From the NCBI GenBank assembly GCA_004293485.1, contig RDYW01000032.1:1-64000 (forward strand): a DNA stretch of 64,000 bases, read 5' to 3'. Source of the DNA: Sphingobacteriales bacterium. GTDB lineage: Bacteria > Bacteroidota > Bacteroidia > Sphingobacteriales > Sphingobacteriaceae. Shown here piece by piece: positions 55,566 through 64,000 of the stretch. A model generated the notes under the pieces. The model searched no databases and was not told the DNA's origin. It worked only from the letters and a program-made list of their open reading frames with translations. How positions within the stretch are numbered: the stretch's first letter is position 1; each line of letters begins with the position of its first letter. The position numbers and the translations under genes were made by a program.

Positions 55566-56372
55566 TTATAAATTATTACTTAATGCTGTAAGTTCGGCAA
55601 TATCTAGCACTGCTGTATGGCTAAGGTTATCTATATTTTTTACCCCGTCACTTAGCATAGTCATACAAAAAGGGCATCCTACAGCCACAATGCTTGCATT
55701 ACTTTCTTTTACATCTTCCATACGTTCAATATTAATATCTTTTGTTCCTTTTTCGGGTTCTTTAAACATTTGTGCACCGCCAGCACCACAGCACAAGCCG
55801 TTTTGCTTACAACGTTTAAGTTCTACTAGGTCGGCATCTAAAGCTTCAAGGGCAAACCTTGGGGCTTCATATACATTGTTGCCTCGGCCTAAGTAACAGG
55901 GGTCGTGGTAGGTAATACGCTTGCCTTTAAATACCTTGTTATCTTTGGTCTTTAACTTTCCATCGGCTACTAGGTCGGCTATTAATTGTGTGTGGTGTAT
56001 TACTTGGTAGTTACCGCCCAGTTGTGGGTATTCGTTTTTTATAGTGTTAAAACAGTGCGGGCAAGCGGTAACAATTTTGGTAACTTTATAACCGTTAAGC
56101 GTTTCTATAGCTTGCATAGCCTGCATTTGAAACAAAAACTCGTTACCGGCTCGCTTAGCTGGGTCGCCAGTACAACTTTCATCGGTTCCTAGTACTGCAT
56201 ACTTAATGCCTACATGGTTTAATATTTTAGCAAAGGCTTGTGTAACTCTTTGCGCCCTTTCATCGTAGCTACCAGCACAACCTACCCAAAATAATATTTC
56301 GGGGGTTTCGCCATTAGCCATCATACTGGCCATGGTGGGTACTTTTAGATTAAAATTACTCATGTGCTGCAT
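55566..56372 (-). CDS. HdrB/LutA-like Fe-S oxidoreductase subunit (CCG domains)
   Basis: A 268-aa protein with two cysteine-rich CCG domains (PF02754), found in heterodisulfide reductase B, glycolate oxidase GlcF-type and LutA proteins. Cysteines occur in the patterns FWVGCAGSYDER, ACPHCFNTIKNEYP, HDPCYLGRG, GLCCGAGGAQMF and VGCPFCMTML. The partner at 56387-57697 supplies [4Fe-4S] clusters and a membrane anchor; the two are 14 bp apart on the same strand. They would form an electron-transfer module on the inner membrane, possibly oxidising lactate, glycolate or quinol-linked substrates. A second catalytic subunit is not nearby. Confidence 0.87.
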   Translation of the reverse strand: MQHMSNFNLKVPTMASMMANGETPEILFWVGCAGSYDERAQRVTQAFAKILNHVGIKYAVLGTDESCTGDPAKRAGNEFLFQMQAMQAIETLNGYKVTKIVTACPHCFNTIKNEYPQLGGNYQVIHHTQLIADLVADGKLKTKDNKVFKGKRITYHDPCYLGRGNNVYEAPRFALEALDADLVELKRCKQNGLCCGAGGAQMFKEPEKGTKDINIERMEDVKESNASIVAVGCPFCMTMLSDGVKNIDNLSHTAVLDIAELTALSNNL

Positions 56373-56386
56373 ATTTTTTTTAAAAT

Positions 56387-57697
56387 TTAATTTGATAAAT
56401 TATTTGCCCAATTTAACCTATCGGCTGCAGCATATTTCCAAGGTGCACCATTATTTTCGATATTGGCAAACATATTATTTAAGCTATTAGGCGCTTGCGA
56501 TTGTTCCATAACAGCGTAGCGGCGCAAATCTATAATAATCGATAATGGGTCGATATTAATAGGGCAGGCTTGCACACAAGCGTTACAAGAGGTACAAGCC
56601 CATATTTCTTCGTATGAAATATAATTACCCAGCAACGATTTTCCATCCACATAATCGTTACCATTTCGGTCGATATTTTGGCCTACCTCTACCAGCCTAT
56701 CACGGGTATCCATCATTATTTTACGGGGCGATAACAACTTACCCGTAATATTTGCGGGGCATACTTCGGTACACCTACCGCACTCGGTACAGGTATAAGC
56801 ATTTAACAATTGTATTTGGTGCAAAGCATGCACATCGTTAGCCCCAAACGTAGCATTTTCGGATGCTGTGGGTGGTACAAGTGATGTATCTAGCATTGCT
56901 TTTACTTCGTTTGTTACCGTTGCCATATTATCAAGGGTAGCTAGGTTATTTAACCTAGCATACCATGTAGTAGGAAATGCCAATATAATATGCAAATGTT
57001 TTGAATAGGGTAAATAGTTTAAGAAAGCGAAAATGCCCATTATATGTAGCCACCAGCAAAAACGTTCTAAAAATACCAAGGCTTGCGCCGATGTAGGTAG
57101 CACAACCTGTAAATATTGCGAAACAGGAAACCACCCTGCAATAGGGTAATGTGCCTGCCCTAGTTTTTGCAATTGATGGTCGCTAGCGTTCATTATTAAA
57201 AAAGCAAACATCAATACTACCTCGGTGAGCAAGATTATTGTAGCATCTTTTTTTGGCCATGCTGTCATTTCAGCCCCCGAAAATCTTTTTAATTTAAGTA
57301 CAAGCCTACGGGCTAAAAACACAAAAACGGCAAACAAAACCAGTAAAGCTAAAAATTCGAAACTGCCAATTAAAAAATTATAAAACCCACCTAAAAATAA
57401 AAATATACGGTGGGTGCCTAATAGGCCATCGATTATAATTTCTAAAACTTCGATATTGATGATTATAAACCCAGCGTAAATAAAAAAGTGCATAAGGGCA
57501 GCAATAGGTTTAGCCGCCAGTTTGCTTTGCCCAAAAGCTACTTTTAAAACCATAAGCCATCTAAGCTTTTTATTGTCGTTTCGGCTAATACTTTTACCTA
57601 GTTGTATGTTTCGTAAAATTTTTTTAAAATTTTTATAAAACAGCGTAACAGCAGATATAAAGGCCAGTAAAAAAAGTATTTGTGCTATTATTGCCAT
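56387..57697 (-). CDS. HdrC-like membrane-anchored 4Fe-4S protein (NarI-like cytochrome fold + ferredoxin)
   Basis: A 436-aa inner-membrane protein. The N-terminal half has about six membrane helices of the nitrate-reductase gamma type (starting IIAQILFLLAFISAVTLFY), with histidines that could bind haem. The C-terminal half carries two 4Fe-4S ferredoxin sites: CTECGRCTEVCPANI and CTSCNACVQACPINID. The order is the same as in HdrC/HmeC/DsrM-like quinone-linked electron carriers. It is transcribed first, then the HdrB-like gene 14 bp later. Together they probably pass electrons between the quinone pool and a soluble partner. Confidence 0.87.
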   Translation of the reverse strand: MAIIAQILFLLAFISAVTLFYKNFKKILRNIQLGKSISRNDNKKLRWLMVLKVAFGQSKLAAKPIAALMHFFIYAGFIIINIEVLEIIIDGLLGTHRIFLFLGGFYNFLIGSFEFLALLVLFAVFVFLARRLVLKLKRFSGAEMTAWPKKDATIILLTEVVLMFAFLIMNASDHQLQKLGQAHYPIAGWFPVSQYLQVVLPTSAQALVFLERFCWWLHIMGIFAFLNYLPYSKHLHIILAFPTTWYARLNNLATLDNMATVTNEVKAMLDTSLVPPTASENATFGANDVHALHQIQLLNAYTCTECGRCTEVCPANITGKLLSPRKIMMDTRDRLVEVGQNIDRNGNDYVDGKSLLGNYISYEEIWACTSCNACVQACPINIDPLSIIIDLRRYAVMEQSQAPNSLNNMFANIENNGAPWKYAAADRLNWANNLSN

Positions 57698-57842
57698 TCA
57701 TTAAAATTTATGCGAATTTATAAAAACCATTTTAGATGTAGTATAAAATGCCATTAAGTTTTTAGTTACTGCAATTATACACTTGATTTACAACATAATA
57801 ACATTTAAACTGAGAAAATTTTTGTGATAAACGAATAAAAAA

Positions 57843-57873
57843 TTTGTAGATTAACAAAAACAATCTACATTTG
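57843..57873 (+). promoter_or_regulatory. Complete Bacteroidota promoter of tRNA-Phe
   Basis: TTTG (57843-57846) and TACATTTG (57866-57873) are spaced by 19 nt, matching the -33/-7 consensus of the phylum. Transcription would start near 57880, about 33 nt before the tRNA. Confidence 0.8.
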
Positions 57874-57912
57874 CAATCCCTAAAACAACACACCGAGTGT
57901 TTTAAGAATTAT

Positions 57913-57985
57913 GGTGCGGTAGCTCAGTCGGTAGAGCAAAGGACTGAAAATCCTTGTGTCGCCGGTTCGATCCCGGCCCACACCA
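57913..57985 (+). tRNA. tRNA-Phe (anticodon GAA)
   Basis: Positions 57913-57985 fold as a 73-nt tRNA, CCA not encoded. D-stem GCTC/GAGC, anticodon stem AAGGA/TCCTT with loop CTGAAAA (anticodon GAA), variable GTGTC, T-stem GCCGG/CCGGC with TTCGATC, discriminator A73. The acceptor stem has six of seven pairs; C5 faces A68 (5-68 mismatch). A full promoter precedes it and a terminator follows, so it is expressed alone. Confidence 0.95.
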
Positions 57986-57995
57986 CTAGGGCATT

Positions 57996-58030
57996 AAAAA
58001 CCTTCCGAATTATTTTTGGAAGGTTTTTTT
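57996..58030 (+). terminator. Rho-independent terminator of tRNA-Phe
   Basis: AACCTTCC (57999-58006) pairs with GGAAGGTT (58018-58025), extended by flanking A/T runs, with T7 (58024-58030). The gap from 58031 to the pseudogene at 58111 shows nothing more. Confidence 0.85.
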
Positions 58031-58110
58031 ATGCCAAAAATTTACTTATCAATATAGTGATTTACGATTTTATTTATACGCTGTACTTGATTATAATTTT
58101 CTTTAGCAAT

Positions 58111-59069
58111 TTATTGGCAGCTACTTATAAAATAATTGTAAGCCCCCCAAGTTTTAGTGTTAGCCATTATTTTTTTTATAAAGCAGTAACTGTTTGCAGC
58201 AATGTAAGCTTCATTATAAACCCCATGCTCGCCATTTATTTGGCCATGTATTAGGCTATTAAAGTTGCGTTGGCGCATTAAATCGTATATAGCTTTAGAA
58301 CCAAAAACGGGTAAATAATTTTTACATCCTGCATAGGTGCCTACCTCATAAGGTATTATTTTATCATTAGTGCCATGAAAACTTATTACTGGTATGTTTT
58401 CGCTTTCGGATATGATGCCCAAATCAAATACACCACCCCACATATTTATTACGCCTTTTATCGAAAAAATGTTTTTTAAATTGTTTCCTGATGTATTAAG
58501 TTCGTTAAATTTTTTTTCAAAATTCGGAAAGTACGTATCTACATCTTTTTTGTTTATAAAAGCAGTTTGCAAAGCTAAAACACTGCCAGCACTGGCACCA
58601 CCAATAAATATTTTACTGGTATCAATAGCATACACACTGGCATTAGCCACCAAATAACGCAATGCGGCTTTGGTATCTTGCAGGCCACGGTAAGCTGCTA
58701 ATTTAAGACTTTGCATATTGCCATCGCAATTATTGGTGCCAAAATTCCAGCCTAGCCTATAATTTATACTTACGGCTGTAAATCCTTTTTCGGCAAAAAA
58801 TTTACATATTTCGCTGGCTTCATTTTTATCGCCCAGTAAAAATGCCCCCCGTGAATAAATACAATTAAAGGCCTTAAAGCTTGTTTGGATTTAGGTGTGT
58901 ATATATCAAGCAATAAGGGTTGGGTTATGCCAGCAAAATTATTGGCATTACCGTACACAATATTATTGTTTACTGTAATTTTTGATGGTTCTTCAAAAGC
59001 TTGTTCAGCTTTTTTACAAGCGGTAAATAAACCCGTAAGGCACAATAAAAAAATAATTGAAAGTTTCAT
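58111..59069 (-). pseudogene. Frameshifted alpha/beta-hydrolase (esterase/lipase-like) lipoprotein
   Basis: The gene starts at 59069 as a lipoprotein (lipobox FTAC, C18) and encodes a carboxylesterase-like alpha/beta hydrolase, but reading breaks at a G6 run (C6 on the plus strand, 58845-58850). After FIHGG the frame is wrong; adding one base restores AFLLGDKNEASEIC and a continuous chain through GGASAGSV (nucleophile elbow G-x-S-A-G), HGTNDKIIPYE (catalytic Asp) and EHGVYN (His). All catalytic residues survive in the second frame. It could be a recent pseudogene, a phase-variable homopolymer or a sequencing error. No operon partner. Confidence 0.85.
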
Positions 59070-59125
59070 TTTTATATTTTAGATGACAACAATGTTTTTT
59101 AAACAATGTTTTTGTACCCTAAAAT

Positions 59126-59806
59126 TCAAAACCCTAAAAAACCCAATACCCTTTTAAACTCATCGCTTAATGGTGCTTTAATTCCTACATTTTGATGCGT
59201 TATAGGGTGCTTAAAAACTACTTCGGCGGCATGTAGCATCATGGTATCCATTTCCCATTTGGTTTTAAAAAGTTTGTTTTGCTTATTGCAACCGTGTGGC
59301 CTATCGCCTATAATGGGGTGGTGTATGTGTGCAAAATGCTTGCGTAGCTGGTGCATACGACCTGTGGTGGGCTTGGCCTCAACAAATGAATAACGAGAGC
59401 TAAGGTTTTTACCGAAGGCAAGGTCTATTTCGGTTCGGGCAAGGGTTTTAAAACGGGTAAAAGCAGCTTGTAGCGTTCCGTTTTCTTTGCGTAAAGGGTA
59501 ATCAATAGCCTGTTCATCGGGGGTAAAACCCCGCACTATGGCAAGGTATTTTTTACTTACCAAGCTACTGGCAAATTGCTGGTTCATAAGTTTTTCGGTT
59601 TCTTTATCCAAGGCAAATAATAAAACACCTGCCGTTTTTCGGTCTAAACGGTGTACAGGCGAAACCCATTGGCCTATTTGGTCTCGTAAAATTTGTAGGG
59701 CAAATTCGGTAGCATCACGGGCTATTGATGATTGATGCACCAATAAATTATGCGGTTTATTTATGGCAACAAGGTGCGCATCTTGGTATAAAATTTCTAA
59801 AAGCAT
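59126..59806 (-). CDS. truC: tRNA pseudouridine synthase C (TruC-like)
   Basis: A 226-aa RluA-superfamily pseudouridine synthase without an S4 domain. VHRLDRKTAGVLLFALD holds the catalytic D55. TGRMHQLRKHFAHIHHPIIGD and the GCNKQNKLFKTKWE segment are typical of TruC, which modifies U65 of tRNA. Length fits TruC rather than RluA/RluD. The start gives MLLEILYQDAHLVAINKP, the family N-terminus. It stands alone between two frameshifted genes on the same strand. RluA-type specificity cannot be excluded by motif alone. Confidence 0.85.
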   Translation of the reverse strand: MLLEILYQDAHLVAINKPHNLLVHQSSIARDATEFALQILRDQIGQWVSPVHRLDRKTAGVLLFALDKETEKLMNQQFASSLVSKKYLAIVRGFTPDEQAIDYPLRKENGTLQAAFTRFKTLARTEIDLAFGKNLSSRYSFVEAKPTTGRMHQLRKHFAHIHHPIIGDRPHGCNKQNKLFKTKWEMDTMMLHAAEVVFKHPITHQNVGIKAPLSDEFKRVLGFLGF

Positions 59807-59822
59807 AGGTTAATTTACTAGC

Positions 59823-60703
59823 TTACAGGTTTTCTATATCTTGGATACTTAGTCCTGTTGTTTCGGCAATAAAGTTAAAATCCATACCTGCTAATTTGAG
59901 TTTTGAAGCTATTTTAATGCTATTTAACCGTTCGCCTTTAGCTTCGCCGATTTCTAAGCCTCTTGCTTCGCCAATAGCTAAGCCTCGTTTTTCGGCTCGT
60001 TCCATTCCTAACTCAAAACGACCTCTTTCGTCTTGCTCTCGAATAAAAATTTTGTTGTAATCTTCAAGTTCCTGCTTTGTCCAGTTGTGTTTATCGGCAA
60101 CATCAAAGGCTGTTATCAATCCTTTATCGGTAATTATTTTGGGTACAAAAGTTAAGTTTTCGGCATTTTTTATAAAATAAACCCATTGCTCTACAATTGT
60201 TTTTAATTGATGCAGTTGAAGGTTAAACTTTGTAAGTTCGATAAAGGTGAACTCCATATTTTTAATCACATTTTCGCCAGTTTCGTTATCTAATATCTTA
60301 TGTCGGCTTAAATAATGTGGGTTTTGTGTAGCCTCAAAATTTAAAATTCCTATAAAAAATGTAGGCCTTAGGTTGGGGTATAAATCGCCACGCTCGATTT
60401 GGTCGGTATAGCTTTGCGAAGCATAATATAACACCCGTTTATCAAAATCTTTTACCTCAGCAACCTGCATTTCAACAATAAAGGTATTGCCTTGCAGGTC
60501 GGTGGCTTTAACATCAACAATGGTAGTTTTACCGCCATGGTATTTGGGTAATTGATAAGGTGTTTTAATAGTAACACGGTAATAATATCACTACTTTTAA
60601 GATCTAAAACAGCGTTTAAAAAAGAAATCAAAGATATTTTTTTATGCTCATTTCCAAAAATCTTTTTAAATGCTACATCGTTGGTTACATCTACAAATTT
60701 CAT
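59823..60703 (-). pseudogene. Frameshifted Rpn-family nuclease paralogue
   Basis: A second member of the Rpn/PDDEXK_2 family, paralogous to 3426-4238. It starts at 60703 with FVDVTNDVAFKKIFGNEHKK, then loses frame near 60573: TTxACT lies where the intact copy reads through V-D-I-L-T-P. In the shifted frame the chain continues TIKTPYQLPKYHGGKTT and IVDVKATD with active-site D, then VEMQ with E and Q, and the rest of the domain. Net shift is +2 or -1. The C-terminal region carries GEARG/GEAKG tandem repeats absent from the intact copy. It is likely a decaying paralogue, though sequencing error is possible. Confidence 0.85.
59941..59988. repeat. Two 24-bp tandem repeats in the Rpn paralogue
   Basis: Units 59941-59964 and 59965-59988 are nearly identical (GCTTCGCC...TAAGCCTC) and encode two G-L-x-I-G-E-A-x-R/K-type repeats. 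Rpn genes elsewhere show variable numbers of such C-terminal repeats. The unit copy number may vary between strains. Confidence 0.75.
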
Positions 60704-60838
60704 ACTTCAAATTTACAAATATTTTGATGGTTAAACAGATAATTAATTTAGCCAATAGTGCAGTATAACAGCCAGTACAAAATCAGCGTTAAGCGTAACC
60801 AAATAATATTTAATTGGATGCTAATATAATGTTTTTAG

Positions 60839-62851
<2,013 letters not shown>

Positions 62852-62874
62852 GAGGTAGTGTTTTTTTGTATTTA

Positions 62875-62926
62875 TTAGGATTTAATGATGGTAAGATGCG
62901 AATGGTAAATTAATTTTAACAACTTC
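62875..62926. repeat. Degenerate intergenic repeat, copy A
   Basis: TTAGGATTTAATGATGGTAAG... matches copy B at 63342-63395 (TTAGGATTTAAGGATGGTAGG...) with several differences and shared ends (AACTTC/ACGACTTC). The sequence type resembles the degenerate AATCC/GGATTT intergenic repeats common in Bacteroidota. The two copies flank the 84-aa gene. Confidence 0.55.
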
Positions 62927-63052
62927 GGGGGCTCTGTTGCCATTATAAATTTTGGAATTAATTGACGCCTTCGGTTAAATCGAAAGTATTAATGCTTAAA
63001 AAACAATAAATTTATTTTAAATTTTTACACTTATAAATTTTAATAAGCTAAA

Positions 63053-63307
63053 ATGACAAACCAAACAATAAGCATTACAGACTTGTACGATGTACTAGTT
63101 TCTAAATTAGGCAAAGATGAAGCTAAAGCGCTTACACATTTTATAGAGCATAAAATTGAAAAAGAAATAGATTATAAAACAAAACCCTTAGCTACCCGTG
63201 AAGATTTAGAGCGAGGTTTTAAAGAACAATCTAGATGGATGTTAGGTACTTTTATTACCTTAACTTTAATGATACTAGGCTTATACGCTGCTATTTTATT
63301 AAAATAA
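63053..63307 (+). CDS. Small membrane protein (DUF1640/LA_3696-like)
   Basis: An 84-aa protein. A charged N-terminal region (ISITDLYDVLVSKLGKDEAKAL) and a basic-acidic coiled segment (HKIEKEIDYKTKPLATREDLERGF) lead to one C-terminal transmembrane helix (about 64-82, LGTFITLTLMILGLYAAILL). The LATREDLE element resembles the LA_3696/DUF1640-type small coiled-coil membrane proteins. Function unknown. It lies between two degenerate repeats (62875 and 63342), with no operon partner. Confidence 0.7.
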   Translation: MTNQTISITDLYDVLVSKLGKDEAKALTHFIEHKIEKEIDYKTKPLATREDLERGFKEQSRWMLGTFITLTLMILGLYAAILLK

Positions 63308-63341
63308 ATTCAAAAATCACACATTGTCTAGATTAGAATTT

Positions 63342-63395
63342 TTAGGATTTAAGGATGGTAGGATGAATGGGTAAATTAAAAATTAAAACGACTTC
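63342..63395. repeat. Degenerate intergenic repeat, copy B
   Basis: See copy A at 62875-62926. The core TTAGGATTTAAGGATGG is shared apart from one base. Directly after it, a tract with AATCAAAAATC and GCAATCCG repeats continues to the start of the methyltransferase gene; a similar tract lies at 44725-44755. Confidence 0.55.
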
Positions 63396-63435
63396 AAAAA
63401 ATCAAAAATCACACCTCAAAAATCTGCAATCCGTT

Positions 63436-64000
63436 TTGTTCGCGTTTAAAAAATTCAGCGTAAGCCAGCAAAATTGCCCCATGAAAATAAATACCGATGG
63501 GGTATTATTGGCTGCTTTGGCAGGTGTGCAGCATAAAACCGAGATGCTAGATATTGGCACTGGCACAGGTATTATTGCTTTAATGTTAGCCCAAAGAAAC
63601 GAAGGTGCGTTTATTGATGCCATAGAAATTGATGCCGAAGCGGCCAAAACTGCTGCGTTAAATTTTACTAATTCGGTATTTAACAACCGTTTAAAAGCAC
63701 ACCAGCAAAGTTTTCAAGATTATTTTAAAAATGAACCTCGAAAACATTACGACCTTATCGTTAGCAATCCTCCTTTTTTTATTAATGCCTTAAAATCAAA
63801 CCAAGAGAAAAAAAACTTGGCTAGGCACACTTCCGAAATTTTTTTTGAAGATTTGTTACGCCTTTCAGCTGCACATTTAACAGCTAATGGACGATTAGAA
63901 ATAATAATCCCTACCGAAATAGAAAAATTAATTTTAGCTATTGCATGTAAAAACCACCTTTTTTTACAACAAAAAATAAGTATCAGCTCGTTCGATAATA
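63436..64000 (+). CDS. trmN6: tRNA1(Val) adenine-N6 methyltransferase-like protein (3' end cut by window)
   Basis: The visible 188 residues form a class-I SAM-dependent methyltransferase of the TrmN6/YfiC type, which methylates A37 of tRNA1(Val). The N-terminus FAFKKFSVSQQNCPMKINTDG is family-like (the MKxxTDG motif). Motif I is MLDIGTGTGIIALMLAQR. The catalytic NPPF occurs in LIVSNPPFFINALKSN. The start is TTG at 63436; an in-frame ATG at 63367 would add 23 residues read from repeat-like sequence and is less likely. No stop is reached before the window ends. Trm activity on this tRNA is inferred by family. Confidence 0.85.
   Translation, partial: MFAFKKFSVSQQNCPMKINTDGVLLAALAGVQHKTEMLDIGTGTGIIALMLAQRNEGAFIDAIEIDAEAAKTAALNFTNSVFNNRLKAHQQSFQDYFKNEPRKHYDLIVSNPPFFINALKSNQEKKNLARHTSEIFFEDLLRLSAAHLTANGRLEIIIPTEIEKLILAIACKNHLFLQQKISISSFDN

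Noticed and set aside
57871-58254. 127-codon ORF across the tRNA-Phe region
   Set aside because: The ORF passes through the tRNA gene and its terminator, so it is a chance frame.

Overview
The window is chromosomal DNA from a low-GC member of the Bacteroidota. I infer this from several signs. Upstream regions carry the TAnnTTTG (-7) promoter box of that phylum, sometimes with a TTTG -33 box, and classical Shine-Dalgarno sites are absent. There is a secreted protein with a C-terminal Por/T9SS-type sorting domain. Several families are largely confined to the phylum (DUF4294, DUF3078, WbqC-like, the GreA/GreB-coil small protein). The cluster rel-fur-purA and a bacillithiol gene (bshB1) also fit. 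A Sphingobacteriales-like relative seems most likely, but the genus cannot be fixed from the sequence. There is no prophage, insertion sequence, CRISPR array or rRNA operon. Most of the window is core chromosome with short accessory patches.

Layout. 0-4.3 kb: a hairpin repeat, a 3'-truncated GreA-coil gene, corA, a WbqC-like gene, a GT2 glycosyltransferase and an Rpn-family nuclease. 4.5-7 kb: a DUF255 thioredoxin-fold protein and a SlyD-like prolyl isomerase. 7.1-11.1 kb: a minus-strand run VWA protein, MoxR-like AAA+ ATPase, degenerate DEAD-box helicase. 11.3-18.5 kb: pgi (preceded by a possible leader ORF), argS, a lipoprotein, mnmA, and metK behind a SAM-II riboswitch. 18.5-25.8 kb: a YdeI-like protein, a YvlD-like membrane protein, TerC, a DUF3078 beta-barrel candidate, a B12-type radical SAM protein, a YceH-like protein and a deoxyhypusine-synthase homologue. 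25.8-36.6 kb: a surface-antigen barrel, rluD, a class-IV aminotransferase, the operon dacB-carotenoid desaturase-acyltransferase, a YtxH/holin-like envelope operon, a GHL10 glycoside hydrolase and a coiled-coil membrane protein. 36.7-42.4 kb: a nucleotidyltransferase with a 67-aa partner (toxin-antitoxin-like), a membrane mannosyltransferase-like protein, fmt, a DUF1343 protein and an FtsX/LolE-type permease.

42.5-48.6 kb is the most unusual region. A LytTR response regulator and a TPR-containing LytS-type histidine kinase lie beside two exported proteins (LamG/T9SS and a lipocalin-like lipoprotein). Two copies of a 76-bp non-coding element, 78% identical by my hand alignment, lie in front of these genes. 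One copy is followed by a candidate 31-codon peptide ORF, and the region also has a strong bidirectional hairpin. I infer a self-contained sensory/surface regulon.

48.6-55.6 kb: purA, fur, rel, DUF4294, glutathione peroxidase, bshB1, a conserved hypothetical, and a small membrane-protein gene under a perfect palindromic operator. 55.6-64 kb: a two-gene Fe-S (HdrB/HdrC-like) module, tRNA-Phe with a full promoter and terminator, a frameshifted esterase lipoprotein, truC, a frameshifted second Rpn paralogue, gyrB, a small membrane protein between two copies of a degenerate repeat, and a trmN6-like methyltransferase cut by the window end.
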